Shown here: positions 16,684 to 25,259 of the stretch, one piece after another
Numbering within the stretch: the stretch's first letter is position 1
Layout: each line of letters opens with the position of its first letter
From: JAWKIW01 sp041394145
GTDB taxonomy: Bacteria > Actinomycetota > Acidimicrobiia > Acidimicrobiales > Acidimicrobilacustridaceae
DNA length: 64,000 nt
Direction of reading: 5' to 3'
Assembly: GCA_041394145.1 (NCBI GenBank)
Contig: JAWKIW010000006.1
Coordinates: 124,001 to 188,000 of the forward strand
Notes under the pieces: model-generated
What the model was told of the DNA's origin: nothing
What the model saw: only the letters and a program-made list of their open reading frames with translations
The model's database searches: none
Position numbers and translations under genes: made by a program

Positions 16684-18696
16684 TCACGCTAGTTCCTCGT
16701 GACGCGTCAAGCAACCATCTGCCCCCTCCGCGCCTTTCGGGGACCCGAGCCCGCCGGCGCCGAGGGCCGGACCTTCGCCACGAGCCCGCCACGCCGCCCA
16801 GCCGACACCACCGACCGTGATCAGGTCGGCCAGCACGACCACCACGGCAGGCCAGTACCAGAGGACGCCACCACCCGTCGGGAACCGCAGCACACCGTCA
16901 GCGGTGGGCTCGGCCGGCGTCCACCCGCGCAGCCAGCCGGGGGCGGCGGGGCGGTACCAGGTCACGGGTGCGGTGGTGTCGACCAGCGCCAGCGGCTCCA
17001 CCACCTGATCGATGGCGACCGGCCGGCCGGCGTCGTCGGTCGCCGGCCCTGGCCAGGCCCGCACGCGGTACAGGAAGACGTCGTTGCCCGTCTCGACCCG
17101 CTCGAGCCCGGGGTCGCGATCCAGCGACTGGTAAGGCCGGTAGTCGCCGACGCGGTTGAAGACCACCCAGCGGACCCCGAGCTCGGCGAGGCGGTCGGCG
17201 ACCGGGGACCCCGCCTCGACCTCGGCCGCCAGCGAGCGCAGGATCGGCTCGCGCGGGTCGGCCCGTTCGCTGCTCGGCTCGGCGGAGGCCCGGGTGCGCA
17301 GGTCCGACGAGACGAGCACGTCGCCGCCGGCGTAGATCGGCCACGGGTTGAGCACGTGTCGGACCACCCCCAGGCGCACGTTCGTGTAGCCGGCCCACGG
17401 GAAGGCCACCGTGGTGCCCGGTTCGGCGGCGATGCGCTCCCGCGCCGCCTCCCAGTCCGGGGGCATGGCCACGGCGTCGAGGAGCCCACCGAGGCCCCAC
17501 AGCCCGGGTCCGGCCAGCACCAGGGCGGCCGCGGCCGGCACCGCCCGCACGAGCGTGGCGGTGCCGTGGCGCTCGCCGCCGGCGATGCGGCTCGCGAGGC
17601 GGACCGCCCCGAGACCGGCCGCGGGGGCCATCCACACCAGGTACAGCGGCAGCAGCCGCTGGCTCTCGCGCAGGTTGGCGCCGACCGGGTTCGCGGTGAG
17701 CCACTCGAGCGCACCGTCGAGCCCCGGGATCGCCGAGGCGAGGGCGACGCCGGCGCCCACCGCCGCCAGCACGGCGGCAGGGCGACGCCAGGCGGCCGGC
17801 AGCTCGCGATGGCCGTACAGGGCCAGGCCTCCGAGCACGAGGGCGATCGGCGCCGCGACCCACGCCGACGCCCAGCCCACCTGGTAGTACGAGTTCCAGA
17901 AGCCGTGGCCGGCGAGCACCGCCGCCAGCCCGGGCACCCCGTCGGCCCGGGTCGCGAACCCGGTGGCGTCGGCCAGGTCGGCACCCTGGCGGTACACGAC
18001 CAACCCCGGTACGAGCCAGGGCAGCTGGGCCACCAGCCACAGCCCGAGCACGGTCAGTGCCCGGCGACCCCTCGTGGCCACGAGTCCGGCGACGATCACC
18101 ACCAGGGCCACCAGACCCCCGTAGTTGCCGGTGAAGGCCAGCGCCGCGGACCACAGGAACGTGTGGGCCGGCCGGTCGCCGGGGCGCAGCAGCGTCGGGT
18201 AGGCCCACGGAAGCAGCGCCATCGTGGCGGCGATCATCAGGTGCCCGACGGCGATCCGGGTCAGCAGGAAGGGGCTGAGGGCCAGCACCAGACCCGTGCC
18301 CGCCGCAGCCAGTCGCGACCGCGAGGCGACCAGCCGGTACCCGCCGACGAAGGCCACCGCCATGGTGGCCACCATCATCGCCTTGACCACGGTGTCGCCG
18401 CCGACGACCGGGGAGAGCCACGCCGCCGGCACCATGAACGGGACCCGCCGCGGCAGCTCGGGGCCGAGCCCCCACGCGCCGCGGGGGAGGGGCACCTCGT
18501 GGGGCAGCACCAGGTCGAGGCTGAAGAGGCTGCCGGGGCCGAGGGCGGGCCCGAGCCACAGCACGGCCACCGCGACGCCGGCGAGCCAGGGACCGAGGAT
18601 CGACCACCACCGGCGGGCGGGCCGTTGGTCGGAGCGGGCCACGCCCCGGCGGGTAGTCTCTGCGGCCACGCCCGCAGATCGTTGCAGGTTTCGCAC
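16684..18696 (-). CDS. Large polytopic membrane protein, GT-C/YfhO-like
   Basis: A protein of about 670 residues with a dozen or so hydrophobic helices over the first ~430 residues, then a soluble C-terminal domain and one late helix (LWYWPAVVVVLADLITV). The topology resembles lipid-linked-sugar glycosyltransferases of the GT-C fold or YfhO-like proteins. No catalytic motif can be assigned. Start is uncertain: GTG 18696 is given, with GTG 18642 (VARSDQRPARRW) possible; GTG 18720 would overlap the divergent methyltransferase. It lies next to envelope genes. Confidence 0.68.
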   Translation of the reverse strand: MRNLQRSAGVAAETTRRGVARSDQRPARRWWSILGPWLAGVAVAVLWLGPALGPGSLFSLDLVLPHEVPLPRGAWGLGPELPRRVPFMVPAAWLSPVVGGDTVVKAMMVATMAVAFVGGYRLVASRSRLAAAGTGLVLALSPFLLTRIAVGHLMIAATMALLPWAYPTLLRPGDRPAHTFLWSAALAFTGNYGGLVALVVIVAGLVATRGRRALTVLGLWLVAQLPWLVPGLVVYRQGADLADATGFATRADGVPGLAAVLAGHGFWNSYYQVGWASAWVAAPIALVLGGLALYGHRELPAAWRRPAAVLAAVGAGVALASAIPGLDGALEWLTANPVGANLRESQRLLPLYLVWMAPAAGLGAVRLASRIAGGERHGTATLVRAVPAAAALVLAGPGLWGLGGLLDAVAMPPDWEAARERIAAEPGTTVAFPWAGYTNVRLGVVRHVLNPWPIYAGGDVLVSSDLRTRASAEPSSERADPREPILRSLAAEVEAGSPVADRLAELGVRWVVFNRVGDYRPYQSLDRDPGLERVETGNDVFLYRVRAWPGPATDDAGRPVAIDQVVEPLALVDTTAPVTWYRPAAPGWLRGWTPAEPTADGVLRFPTGGGVLWYWPAVVVVLADLITVGGVGWAAWRARGEGPALGAGGLGSPKGAEGADGCLTRHEELA
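16686..16691 (-). promoter_or_regulatory. -10-like hexamer TAGCGT for the LPVTG protein gene
   Basis: About 36 bases upstream of GTG 16650, overlapping the last codon of the upstream membrane protein gene. The leader carries a GGGAGAGG ribosome binding site. Confidence 0.4.
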
Positions 18697-18700
18697 CCTC

Positions 18701-19477
18701 GTGAGCACCGCCACCACCACGTCGACCGACGCCCCGCCCGACGCCCCGCCCGACGCCCCGCCTCCGCCGGCCGTCGCCTCCCGCCTCGAGCTGTTCCGGC
18801 TCTTCCTCGGCGAGGAGGACGACCCCGAGCCCTTCTACCTCAAGCTGGCCGACCGGGCGATCGCCGAGTTCCCCTTCCCGCTGCGGGGCCGCCGGGTGCT
18901 CGACCTGGGTGCCGGGCCCGGGCACTACAGCCGAGCGATGCGCCGAGCCGGCGCCTCGGTCGTGCCCGTCGACCTCGGCGACGACAACATCGACCGGGCT
19001 CGGGCCGGGGGCCTGCACCCCGTGCTGTGCGACGGCACCCGCCTGCCGTTCCCCGACGGCGGCTTCGACGGGATCGTGTGCTCCAACATGCTCGAGCACA
19101 CCCCGACCCCGCTGCGCATCTTCGACGAGATCGAGCGCGTGCTGCGCCCCGGTGGCTGGGCCTGGGTGAGCTGGACCAACTGGTTCTCGCCCTGGGGCGG
19201 CCACTCGATCACGCCCTTCCACTTCCTCGGGCCGCACCTCGGCGCCCGGACCTACATCCGCCTCTTCGGCCGTCCCGACCGCAACCTGCCCTACGAGACG
19301 CTGTGGCCCACCCACATCGGCCCGATCCTGACCGACCTGCGCCGCCGACCACGGTTGCGCCTGCTCGACGCGGTCCCCCGCTACTACCCGTCCCAGCGCT
19401 GGATCCTCCGGGTCCCTGGCCTGCGCGAGCTCGCCACGTGGAACTGCCTCCTGCTGCTCGAACGGGTGCCGGGGTGA
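18701..19477 (+). CDS. Class I SAM-dependent methyltransferase
   Basis: A 258-residue Methyltransf_11-type enzyme. VLDLGAGPGHYSRAM is motif I for S-adenosylmethionine. FDGIVCSNMLEHTPTPLRIFDEIERVLRPGGW covers motifs II-III. The N-terminus carries a short repeated APPD tract encoded by a 12-base repeat. The last 90 residues (HSITPFHFLGPHLG...) are typical of methyltransferases in polysaccharide or lipid clusters. The stop overlaps the sulfotransferase-like gene by four bases. Acceptor is unknown. Confidence 0.85.
   Translation: MSTATTTSTDAPPDAPPDAPPPPAVASRLELFRLFLGEEDDPEPFYLKLADRAIAEFPFPLRGRRVLDLGAGPGHYSRAMRRAGASVVPVDLGDDNIDRARAGGLHPVLCDGTRLPFPDGGFDGIVCSNMLEHTPTPLRIFDEIERVLRPGGWAWVSWTNWFSPWGGHSITPFHFLGPHLGARTYIRLFGRPDRNLPYETLWPTHIGPILTDLRRRPRLRLLDAVPRYYPSQRWILRVPGLRELATWNCLLLLERVPG
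18728..18762 (+). repeat. Three tandem copies of a 12-base unit (GACGCCCCGCCC)
   Basis: In-frame repeat encoding APPDAPPDAPP near the N-terminus of the methyltransferase; the third copy lacks its last base. It could vary in length by slippage without shifting frame. Confidence 0.8.
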
Positions 19478-20268
19478 TCCCGAGCGGCACCCAGGACCCG
19501 TCGCTCCCCTACACCCGGCGCAGCGCGGCGGGCACCGCCCGGCGGGTCCTGCGCCGGATCCGTGAGCACCTCGGCGACGACCCCACGTTCCTGCCCGTGG
19601 TGCTGCGGGCGACGCCACTGGGCGTCTCGCGTCGGCTCACCGACACGACCGACCTGGTGATCGAGGGCTTCCCCCGCTCCGGCAACACCTTCGCCTACTT
19701 CGCCATGCGCCTCGCGTCGGGGGACCGCCTCCGGATCGCCAGCCACGTGCACACGCCGTCGCAGGTCAAGGCGGCGGTGGCGCTGCACCTGCCCACCATG
19801 CTCGTGGTCCGCGAGCCGCGCGACACGGTCGTCTCGCTGCTCATCGCCGCGCCCCACGTCGCGTTCCGCGCTGCCATCGCCGAGTGGATCCACCACCACC
19901 GCGAGCTGCTCGCCTACCGCAACGGCTTCGTGGTCGCCGGCTTCGACCAGGTGACCCACGATCTGGGTCGCGTCGTCGAGCGGGTCAACGAGCGCTTCGG
20001 GACCGACCTGCCCCGCTTCGAACCGACCCCCGCCAACACCGACGCGGTGTTCGCCGCCATCGAGGAGCACCACCAGCGGGTCCACGGCGGCACGGAGAAC
20101 GTCGTGCCCCGTCCGTCACCGGCGCGCCAGGCGGAGCGCAGGTGGCTCCTCGAGCAGCTGGCCGCGCCACGGTTCGACGAGCTGTGGGCCGAGGCCGAGG
20201 TGGTGCACCGCGACCTGACGGCCGGCCTCAGCGACCCGACCCCAGCTCGAGGGCGAGCTCCCGGCTGA
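19474..20268 (+). CDS. Sulfotransferase-like protein
   Basis: A 264-residue protein with the 5'-phosphosulfate loop VIEGFPRSGNTFAYF (~61-75) and the 3'-phosphate segment VVREPRDTVVSLLIA, both characteristic of PAPS-dependent sulfotransferases. The acceptor-side basic or catalytic residues are not evident, and C-terminal GxxGxxK is not seen, so activity is uncertain. GTG 19474 overlaps the methyltransferase stop (GTGA). The two may decorate the same envelope molecule. Its 3' end overlaps the converging SGNH gene by 41 bases. Confidence 0.75.
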   Translation: MIPSGTQDPSLPYTRRSAAGTARRVLRRIREHLGDDPTFLPVVLRATPLGVSRRLTDTTDLVIEGFPRSGNTFAYFAMRLASGDRLRIASHVHTPSQVKAAVALHLPTMLVVREPRDTVVSLLIAAPHVAFRAAIAEWIHHHRELLAYRNGFVVAGFDQVTHDLGRVVERVNERFGTDLPRFEPTPANTDAVFAAIEEHHQRVHGGTENVVPRPSPARQAERRWLLEQLAAPRFDELWAEAEVVHRDLTAGLSDPTPARGRAPG

Positions 20269-21347
20269 ACCGCTCGGCGCCGCGGTCGTTCATGTGGACG
20301 ATGTCGGCGAAGGACTCCTCGTCGTAGCCGCGATCGGTGAAGTCCACGACCCGCACCCCTTCGCGGGCGGCCACGTCGTAGAGCACCTGCTGACCCTGGC
20401 GCAGCGCGGCGAGGTCGACGTCGTAGCGCTTCCAGGTGGCCAGGGGCACCGGGGGCACGACCAGGACGACCTCGGCCCCCGACGCCTTGGCCACCTCGAC
20501 GAGCCGGGTGACGTCGTTGGTGTAGAAGGCGTCGGGCGTGAGGTTCTTGCGCAGCTGCTCGATCACCGACGTCACCCGGTAGCCCTCGCCGTGGTACAGC
20601 GAGCTCTCCCCGTCGGGAGCGAGGTGGTCGCCAGAAGTCCTCGTCGCGCAGCGGGATGTAGGGCTTGGGTGGCGTCCGCGTGACGGCGTTCCAGACGGCT
20701 TCGCCCATCACCTGCGGCTGTCGCAGCGACCCGCGGTGCTTCACCAGCGCGACGTCGTCGTTCAGGGACCGGTTCAGGTCGCCGAGCACGCCGGGCTGGG
20801 TCTCTCGCAGGACCCGGGCGAAGATCACGTCGGACTGGCTGGCCTGGATGTTCAGGTTGAACACGTCGGTGAGCAGCAGGTCGATCGGGTGGATCCCGAG
20901 CACGACGACGTCGGGGTGCAGCCGGTCCAGGACGATCTCGTCGGCCCACCGAACCTGGGTCGCGACCGGCGCCCCCACGACCGAGGCGTTGTAGACGCGG
21001 CCGTAGCGCGGCGAGTTGCGCACGAAGCTCGACGGCGACACCGCCGAGTCCATCATCGAGGTCCCGAAGAACACGACCTCGGGCTCGAGTCCGTCGTCGT
21101 GCAGCTCGTCGACGCGCCGCGCCTTCAGGATCATCTCGGCCGCGTCGCCGGCCCGCACGACGGGCAGCTGCTCCTCGACGGCTCGGACCAGCAGCTCGGC
21201 CGCCAGCAGCACCACGAGCAGCACGCCCACTGCGGCCAGCCACGGGTGCCGGGGCGCGCGGCGACGTCGTCGCGGCCGCGGCGCGGCGCCGGACGCGACG
21301 TCGTCGACCTGCGCGGCGGTGGTCGCCGCTCCCGCGCCCTCACCCAT
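20228..21347 (-). CDS. Membrane-anchored SGNH-like (AlgX/AlgJ-type) protein, one frameshift
   Basis: About 372 residues. One N-terminal helix (LAAVGVLLVVLLAAELLV) is followed by an extracytoplasmic domain with EVVFFGTSMMDSAVSP, like SGNH block I (GTSxxD). A C-terminal HMNDRGAERFSRELA supplies the Asp/His-type block V. This layout is that of AlgX/AlgJ and related proteins that work with MBOAT acyltransferases. The frame breaks near 20630: DEDFW continues as DHLAPDGESSLYHGEGY in another frame. ATG 21347 follows TACGAT by eight bases. Divergent from fabD; an MBOAT gene is 1 kb away. Confidence 0.68.
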
Positions 21348-21355
21348 CGGGCGAG

Positions 21356-21361
21356 ATCGTA
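21356..21361 (-). promoter_or_regulatory. -10-like hexamer TACGAT, leaderless promoter for the SGNH-like gene
   Basis: Eight bases before ATG 21347, in the 77-base divergent region shared with the FabD-like gene. Confidence 0.5.
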
Positions 21362-21412
21362 CTGCCGCCCTCGACGACGCCGACGTCGCCCGGCGCGGGG
21401 ACGACCGCCGCC

Positions 21413-21418
21413 TACGCT
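21413..21418 (+). promoter_or_regulatory. -10-like hexamer TACGCT, leaderless promoter for the FabD-like gene
   Basis: Six bases before ATG 21425. Confidence 0.5.
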
Positions 21419-21424
21419 CGGGCC

Positions 21425-22315
21425 ATGGCACGCGAGGCGGTGGCCTTCCCGGGACAGGGCGTCGACCCCGTCGACCTCGCCCGCATCCTCGACGAGCACG
21501 CTGACGAGGAGCCCGTCGCCCGACTCCGTGCCCTCCTCGGCGGGGACGACTGGCGGGGTCTGGACCTGACCGACACCCGGGTGGCCCAGCCGGCGATCCT
21601 CACCGCCGGCCTCGTCGCCGCCGGCAGCCAGGTCGAGGCGGCGTCGGTCGAGGCGGTGGTGGGTCACAGCTTCGGCGAGATCACGGCGCTCGCCTTCGCC
21701 GGCGCCCTCGAGCCGGCCGGGGCCATCGAGCTGGTCCGCACTCGAGCCGAGCTGTGCCACGCCGAGCACGAGCGGCGGCCCGGTCGGATGATCGTCGTGA
21801 TGCGGCTCGACGACGTGACCCTCGAGTGGGTCCGGCGCCGTGCCATCGCCGAGGCCGGTGGGAGCCTGGAGGTCGCCGTGGTCAACGGGCCGGGCCAGGT
21901 CGTGCTGTCCGGTGACGAGGCCACTGCGGCCGCCGCCGTGGCCGCGGCCACCGCGCTCGACGCGGTCGCCCGCCCCCTGGCCATCGGCGGCGCCTACCAC
22001 TCGCCGCTGCTCGCCGGCGCGGTCGACGCCTTCACCGAGGCCGTCGCCGAGGCGCTGGCCGGGCCCCCACGGGTGCCGCTGGTGTCGTGCACCACCCAGG
22101 ACGTGCTCACCGACGTCGACGCCGTGGCGGCGTCGCTGGGTCGAGCGCTGGTGCTGCCGGTCCGCTGGGAGGCCACCATGGCGGCGGTGGCCGCCCTCGG
22201 GGTCGACCGCATCGTCGATGCCGGCCCGGGCCGGACCCTCGTCAACCTGGCCCGTCACACCCCGACCATCGCCTTCCGCGGCCTGTCCCCCGAACGGCCC
22301 CGCCGCCGGTCGTGA
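21425..22315 (+). CDS. fabD: Malonyl-CoA:ACP transacylase-like protein (FabD family)
   Basis: Acyltransferase of 296 residues that loads an extender unit from CoA to an acyl carrier protein. AFPGQGVD at the N-terminus is the family opening. VVGHSFGEI contains the nucleophile Ser82, and AIGGAYHSPLL the catalytic His. The usual Arg for the malonyl carboxylate would be near RTRAELCHAE. VDAGPGRTLVNL closes the fold. With the ACP and ketosynthase genes downstream it makes a small acyl-building set. Whether it is the housekeeping FabD or a pathway-specific paralogue cannot be told. Confidence 0.85.
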   Translation: MAREAVAFPGQGVDPVDLARILDEHADEEPVARLRALLGGDDWRGLDLTDTRVAQPAILTAGLVAAGSQVEAASVEAVVGHSFGEITALAFAGALEPAGAIELVRTRAELCHAEHERRPGRMIVVMRLDDVTLEWVRRRAIAEAGGSLEVAVVNGPGQVVLSGDEATAAAAVAAATALDAVARPLAIGGAYHSPLLAGAVDAFTEAVAEALAGPPRVPLVSCTTQDVLTDVDAVAASLGRALVLPVRWEATMAAVAALGVDRIVDAGPGRTLVNLARHTPTIAFRGLSPERPRRRS

Positions 22316-22326
22316 CCGCGCTCCCC

Positions 22327-22332
22327 TAGGTT
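22327..22332 (+). promoter_or_regulatory. -10-like hexamer TAGGTT, leaderless promoter for the MBOAT gene
   Basis: Eight bases before GTG 22341, only 12 bases after the FabD-like stop, so MBOAT may have its own promoter. Confidence 0.45.
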
Positions 22333-22340
22333 GTCGCGCC

Positions 22341-23826
22341 GTGCTGTTCAACTCCCTGCAGTACGCCGCGTTCCTGGTGGTGGTGCTCGTCCTGTACTGG
22401 GCGCTGCCCCGCCGGGGACGACGCTGGCTGCTGCTGGTGGCCTCGTACCTGTTCTACGCGTCGTGGGACTGGCGCTTCTGTGCGCTGCTGGCGGCGACCA
22501 CGCTCGTGCACTTCGACCTCGGCCGGCGGCTGGGACGCACCCAGCGAGCCGACCAGCGCAAGCTGCTGGTGACCCTCGGCGTGCTGTTCAGCCTCGGGAT
22601 CCTCGGGGTCTTCAAGTACGCCGACTTCTTCGTCTCGTCCTTCAGCACCCTGCTGTCGACCTTCGGCATCGAACCGAACGCCGCGACCCTCGGGATCGCC
22701 CTGCCGGTCGGCATCTCCTTCTACACGCTGCACACCCTCAGCTACACGATCGACGTCTACCGCCGCGACCTCGAACCCACGCGCTCGCTCCTGTCGTTCG
22801 CGGTCTTCGTCGCCTACTTCCCCCAGCTGCTCGCCGGCCCGCTGACCCGGGCGGGCAAGATGCTGCCGCAGTTCGAGCGGCTCCCCGGACGTCCCGACCG
22901 GATCGCCTGGCGGCAGGGACTGGAGCTGATCCTGATCGGCCTGTTCCAGAAGGTCGCCATCGCCGACGCCCTCGCCTCCCTCACCAGCGCCACGTTCATC
23001 GACACCAGCACCGGCCCGGTGCCCGAGCGGAGCTGGCTGGTGCTGGTCCTGACCGCCGTCGCCGGGTTCACCCAGTTCGTGCTCGACTTCGCCGGCTACT
23101 CCAACATCGCCCGCGGGACCTCCAAGCTGCTCGGCGTCGAGCTCCCCTACAACTTCCGCGAACCGCTCACCCGGTCGCGCAACCTCCAGGACTACTGGCG
23201 CCGCCACAACATGACGCTCATGCAGTGGTTCCGGGACTACGTGTACCGGCCCCTGCGACCGCGCGCGGGCACCGAGGTGCGGGTGTTCGGGCTGATCGTG
23301 CTGGTCTTCGTGCTCTCGGCCCTGTGGCACCTGCCGACCGTCGGCTGGCTGCTGTGGGGCGTGGCGGTCGGCGCCGGCGTGGCCACCGAGGGCGAGGTGA
23401 ACCGACGACGAGCCCGCGCCCGCCGTCGACGGGCCGCCCGCGCCCAGGGAGGGGCGGCGACCACCACCGCCGTGCGCGCCCGGCCGCGCACCGTCACCCG
23501 GCAGCTGCGGGCGTCCGCCTGCCATCGGCTACCTGTCCCTGCTGATGCCCCTCATCCGCTCGCCGAACCTCTCGAGCGCCGCGGCGTACTACGGCGACAT
23601 CGTGCGGCTGGTGTGGGCGCCCATCAACGGCAACGACGTCGGCATCGTGGTGTACGCCCTGGTCGCCGTCGTCCTCGCCGACCACCGGGAGCGGGCCCTG
23701 GAGCTCACCGAGGGCCAGGACGACCCGCCGACGTGGTCGCGGCTGGTCCTGTGGGCGGCCATGATCCTGCTGATCATCGTCTTCAGCGGGACCGTCAACC
23801 AGCCGTTCGTCTACTTCCAGTTCTGA
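22341..23826 (+). CDS. MBOAT family membrane O-acyltransferase, one frameshift
   Basis: About 494 residues of a polytopic membrane-bound O-acyltransferase related to AlgI and DltB. VLYWALPRRGRRWLLLVASYLFYASWDWRF at the start is highly typical in shorter parts. QLLAGPLTRAGKMLPQ and FREPLTRSRNLQDYWRRHNMTLMQWFRDYVYRP form the core. LSALWHLPTVGWLLWG holds the catalytic His. The frame breaks near 23520 and the last ~100 residues (GYLSLLMPLIRSPN... to QPFVYFQF) continue in another frame. The ACP gene starts 20 bases later, recalling DltB with its carrier DltC. Confidence 0.82.
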
Positions 23827-23846
23827 CCGTGGCAGGATCGGAGCCG

Positions 23847-24086
23847 ATGGAGCACCAGGACATCTTCGACGCCTTCAAGCTGCGAGCGCTCGAGGTGCTC
23901 GACGTCGACCCCGAGCTGGTGACGCCCGACGCCGAGCTGGCCGACACCCTGGGCGCCGACAGCGTCCACCTGCTCGAGATCGCCGGGCAGCTCGAGACCC
24001 AGTTCGGCGTCGAGCTCGAGGACCGCGAGCTGTACGACGTGATCACGGTCGGCGAGCTCGTCGAGCTGGTCGCGCGGAAGCGCTGA
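23847..24086 (+). CDS. Acyl carrier protein
   Basis: A 79-residue acidic helical carrier protein. LGADSVHLLEIAGQLE holds Ser39, the 4'-phosphopantetheine attachment site, in a DSV rather than the usual DSL context. Helix III lies in LYDVITVGELVELV. Gene order MBOAT, ACP, ketosynthase suggests a dedicated carrier rather than the housekeeping AcpP. The ketosynthase starts four bases after its stop. Confidence 0.88.
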   Translation: MEHQDIFDAFKLRALEVLDVDPELVTPDAELADTLGADSVHLLEIAGQLETQFGVELEDRELYDVITVGELVELVARKR

Positions 24087-24089
24087 CGG

Positions 24090-25259
24090 GTGCCACCGCC
24101 ACCCGTCGCCGTGACCGGGGTGGGCACGGTGTCGGCCGCCGGCGTCGGCCACGAGCAGCTCTGGACCTCGCTCGTCGCCCGCGACGACGGCGCCACCCCG
24201 GGGCCGATGACCGACTTCGACCCGTCGCCCTGGTACCGCCCGAACGAAGCCCGCCGGACCGACCCCTACCTGCAGTACGCCGTGGCCGCCGCCGCCCTGG
24301 CGCTCGACGACGCCGGGGCCCCGGCCGTGCCGCCCGACCGGACGGGCGTGGTCATGGGCAACGTCTACGGCGCAGCGGTCAGCCTCGAGGCGCAGCGCGA
24401 CGTCCTGGCGGCGCGGGGCCCCAAGGCGGTCTCGCCGCTGCTGGCGGCGCAGGCCTCGAGGACGCCTGCGCGTCGCAGGTCAGCCTGCGCTTCGGCCTCC
24501 GCGGCCCGTCGCGCCTCGCCGGTGCCGGCTGCGCCAGCGGGTCCCTCGCCCTCGGTGACGGGGCCGCGCTCGTCGCCAGCGGCGCCTGCGACGTCGTGCT
24601 GGCCGGTGCCACCTTCCGGGCCGATCACCCCGGTCCTGCGGGCGTCGTACGAGGTGCTCCGTGTGCTCACGCGCGGCGATCGGGCCCGCCCCTTCGACCG
24701 CCGCCGCGACGGGTTCGTCATCGCCGACGGGGCCTGCGTGCTGGTCCTCGAGTCGGCGGCCCACGCCACGGCCCGCGGCGCCGACGTGCTGGCGTGGATC
24801 GTCGGCTGGGCCCAGACCAACGACGCCCACCACATCTCCAACCCCAGCGGCGAGGGACTGGAGCGGTGCATGCGCACGGCGATCGACCACGCCGGCCTGC
24901 ACCCCGAGGAGATCGTGCACGTGAACGCCCACGCCACCGGCACAGGTGCCGGCGACCAGCAGGAGGCGGGCGCCATCGGACGCGTCTTCGGCGCACACCG
25001 GCCCTCCGTCACCGCCGTCAAGGGCCGCACCGGCCACGCCATGTCGGCGGCCGGGGCCTTCGAGGCGGCATCGGTCGTGCTGTCGTTCCGCCACCGCCTG
25101 CTGCCCCCGACGGCCACCGACCTCGAGCTGGACCCCGCCATCGACCTCGACGTGGTCCATCGGGCCCCGCGGCCGTGGTCACCCGGCCCGGTGCTGTCGG
25201 GCTCCGTCGGCCTCGGTGGCCAGAACGCCTGCCTCGTGCTCGTCCCCCCGACGGACTGA
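24090..25259 (+). CDS. Beta-ketoacyl-ACP synthase (KAS II-like), two compensating frameshifts
   Basis: Condensing enzyme of about 389 residues that extends acyl-ACP by two carbons. Frame 1 gives VTGVGTVSAAGVG at the N-terminus, then His in NAHATGTGAGD and Lys/His in VKGRTGHAMSAAGAFE. Between ~24455 and ~24617 the conserved sequence runs in another frame: LRFGLRGPSRL, then AGCASGSLALGDGAAL with the catalytic Cys. The two shifts cancel, so an open but wrong stretch is translated as printed. The 3' end overlaps the converging glycosyltransferase by 81 bases. No chain-length-factor partner is present. Confidence 0.8.
   Translation: MPPPPVAVTGVGTVSAAGVGHEQLWTSLVARDDGATPGPMTDFDPSPWYRPNEARRTDPYLQYAVAAAALALDDAGAPAVPPDRTGVVMGNVYGAAVSLEAQRDVLAARGPKAVSPLLAAQASRTPARRRSACASASAARRASPVPAAPAGPSPSVTGPRSSPAAPATSCWPVPPSGPITPVLRASYEVLRVLTRGDRARPFDRRRDGFVIADGACVLVLESAAHATARGADVLAWIVGWAQTNDAHHISNPSGEGLERCMRTAIDHAGLHPEEIVHVNAHATGTGAGDQQEAGAIGRVFGAHRPSVTAVKGRTGHAMSAAGAFEAASVVLSFRHRLLPPTATDLELDPAIDLDVVHRAPRPWSPGPVLSGSVGLGGQNACLVLVPPTD

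Noticed and set aside
18728..18762. Short regular repeats that could suggest a CRISPR array
   Set aside because: Direct 12-base tandem copies without spacers, in frame within a methyltransferase gene.
21425..25259. Type II polyketide synthase cluster
   Set aside because: No chain-length factor, ketoreductase, cyclase or aromatase; the MBOAT and SGNH partners point to acylation instead.
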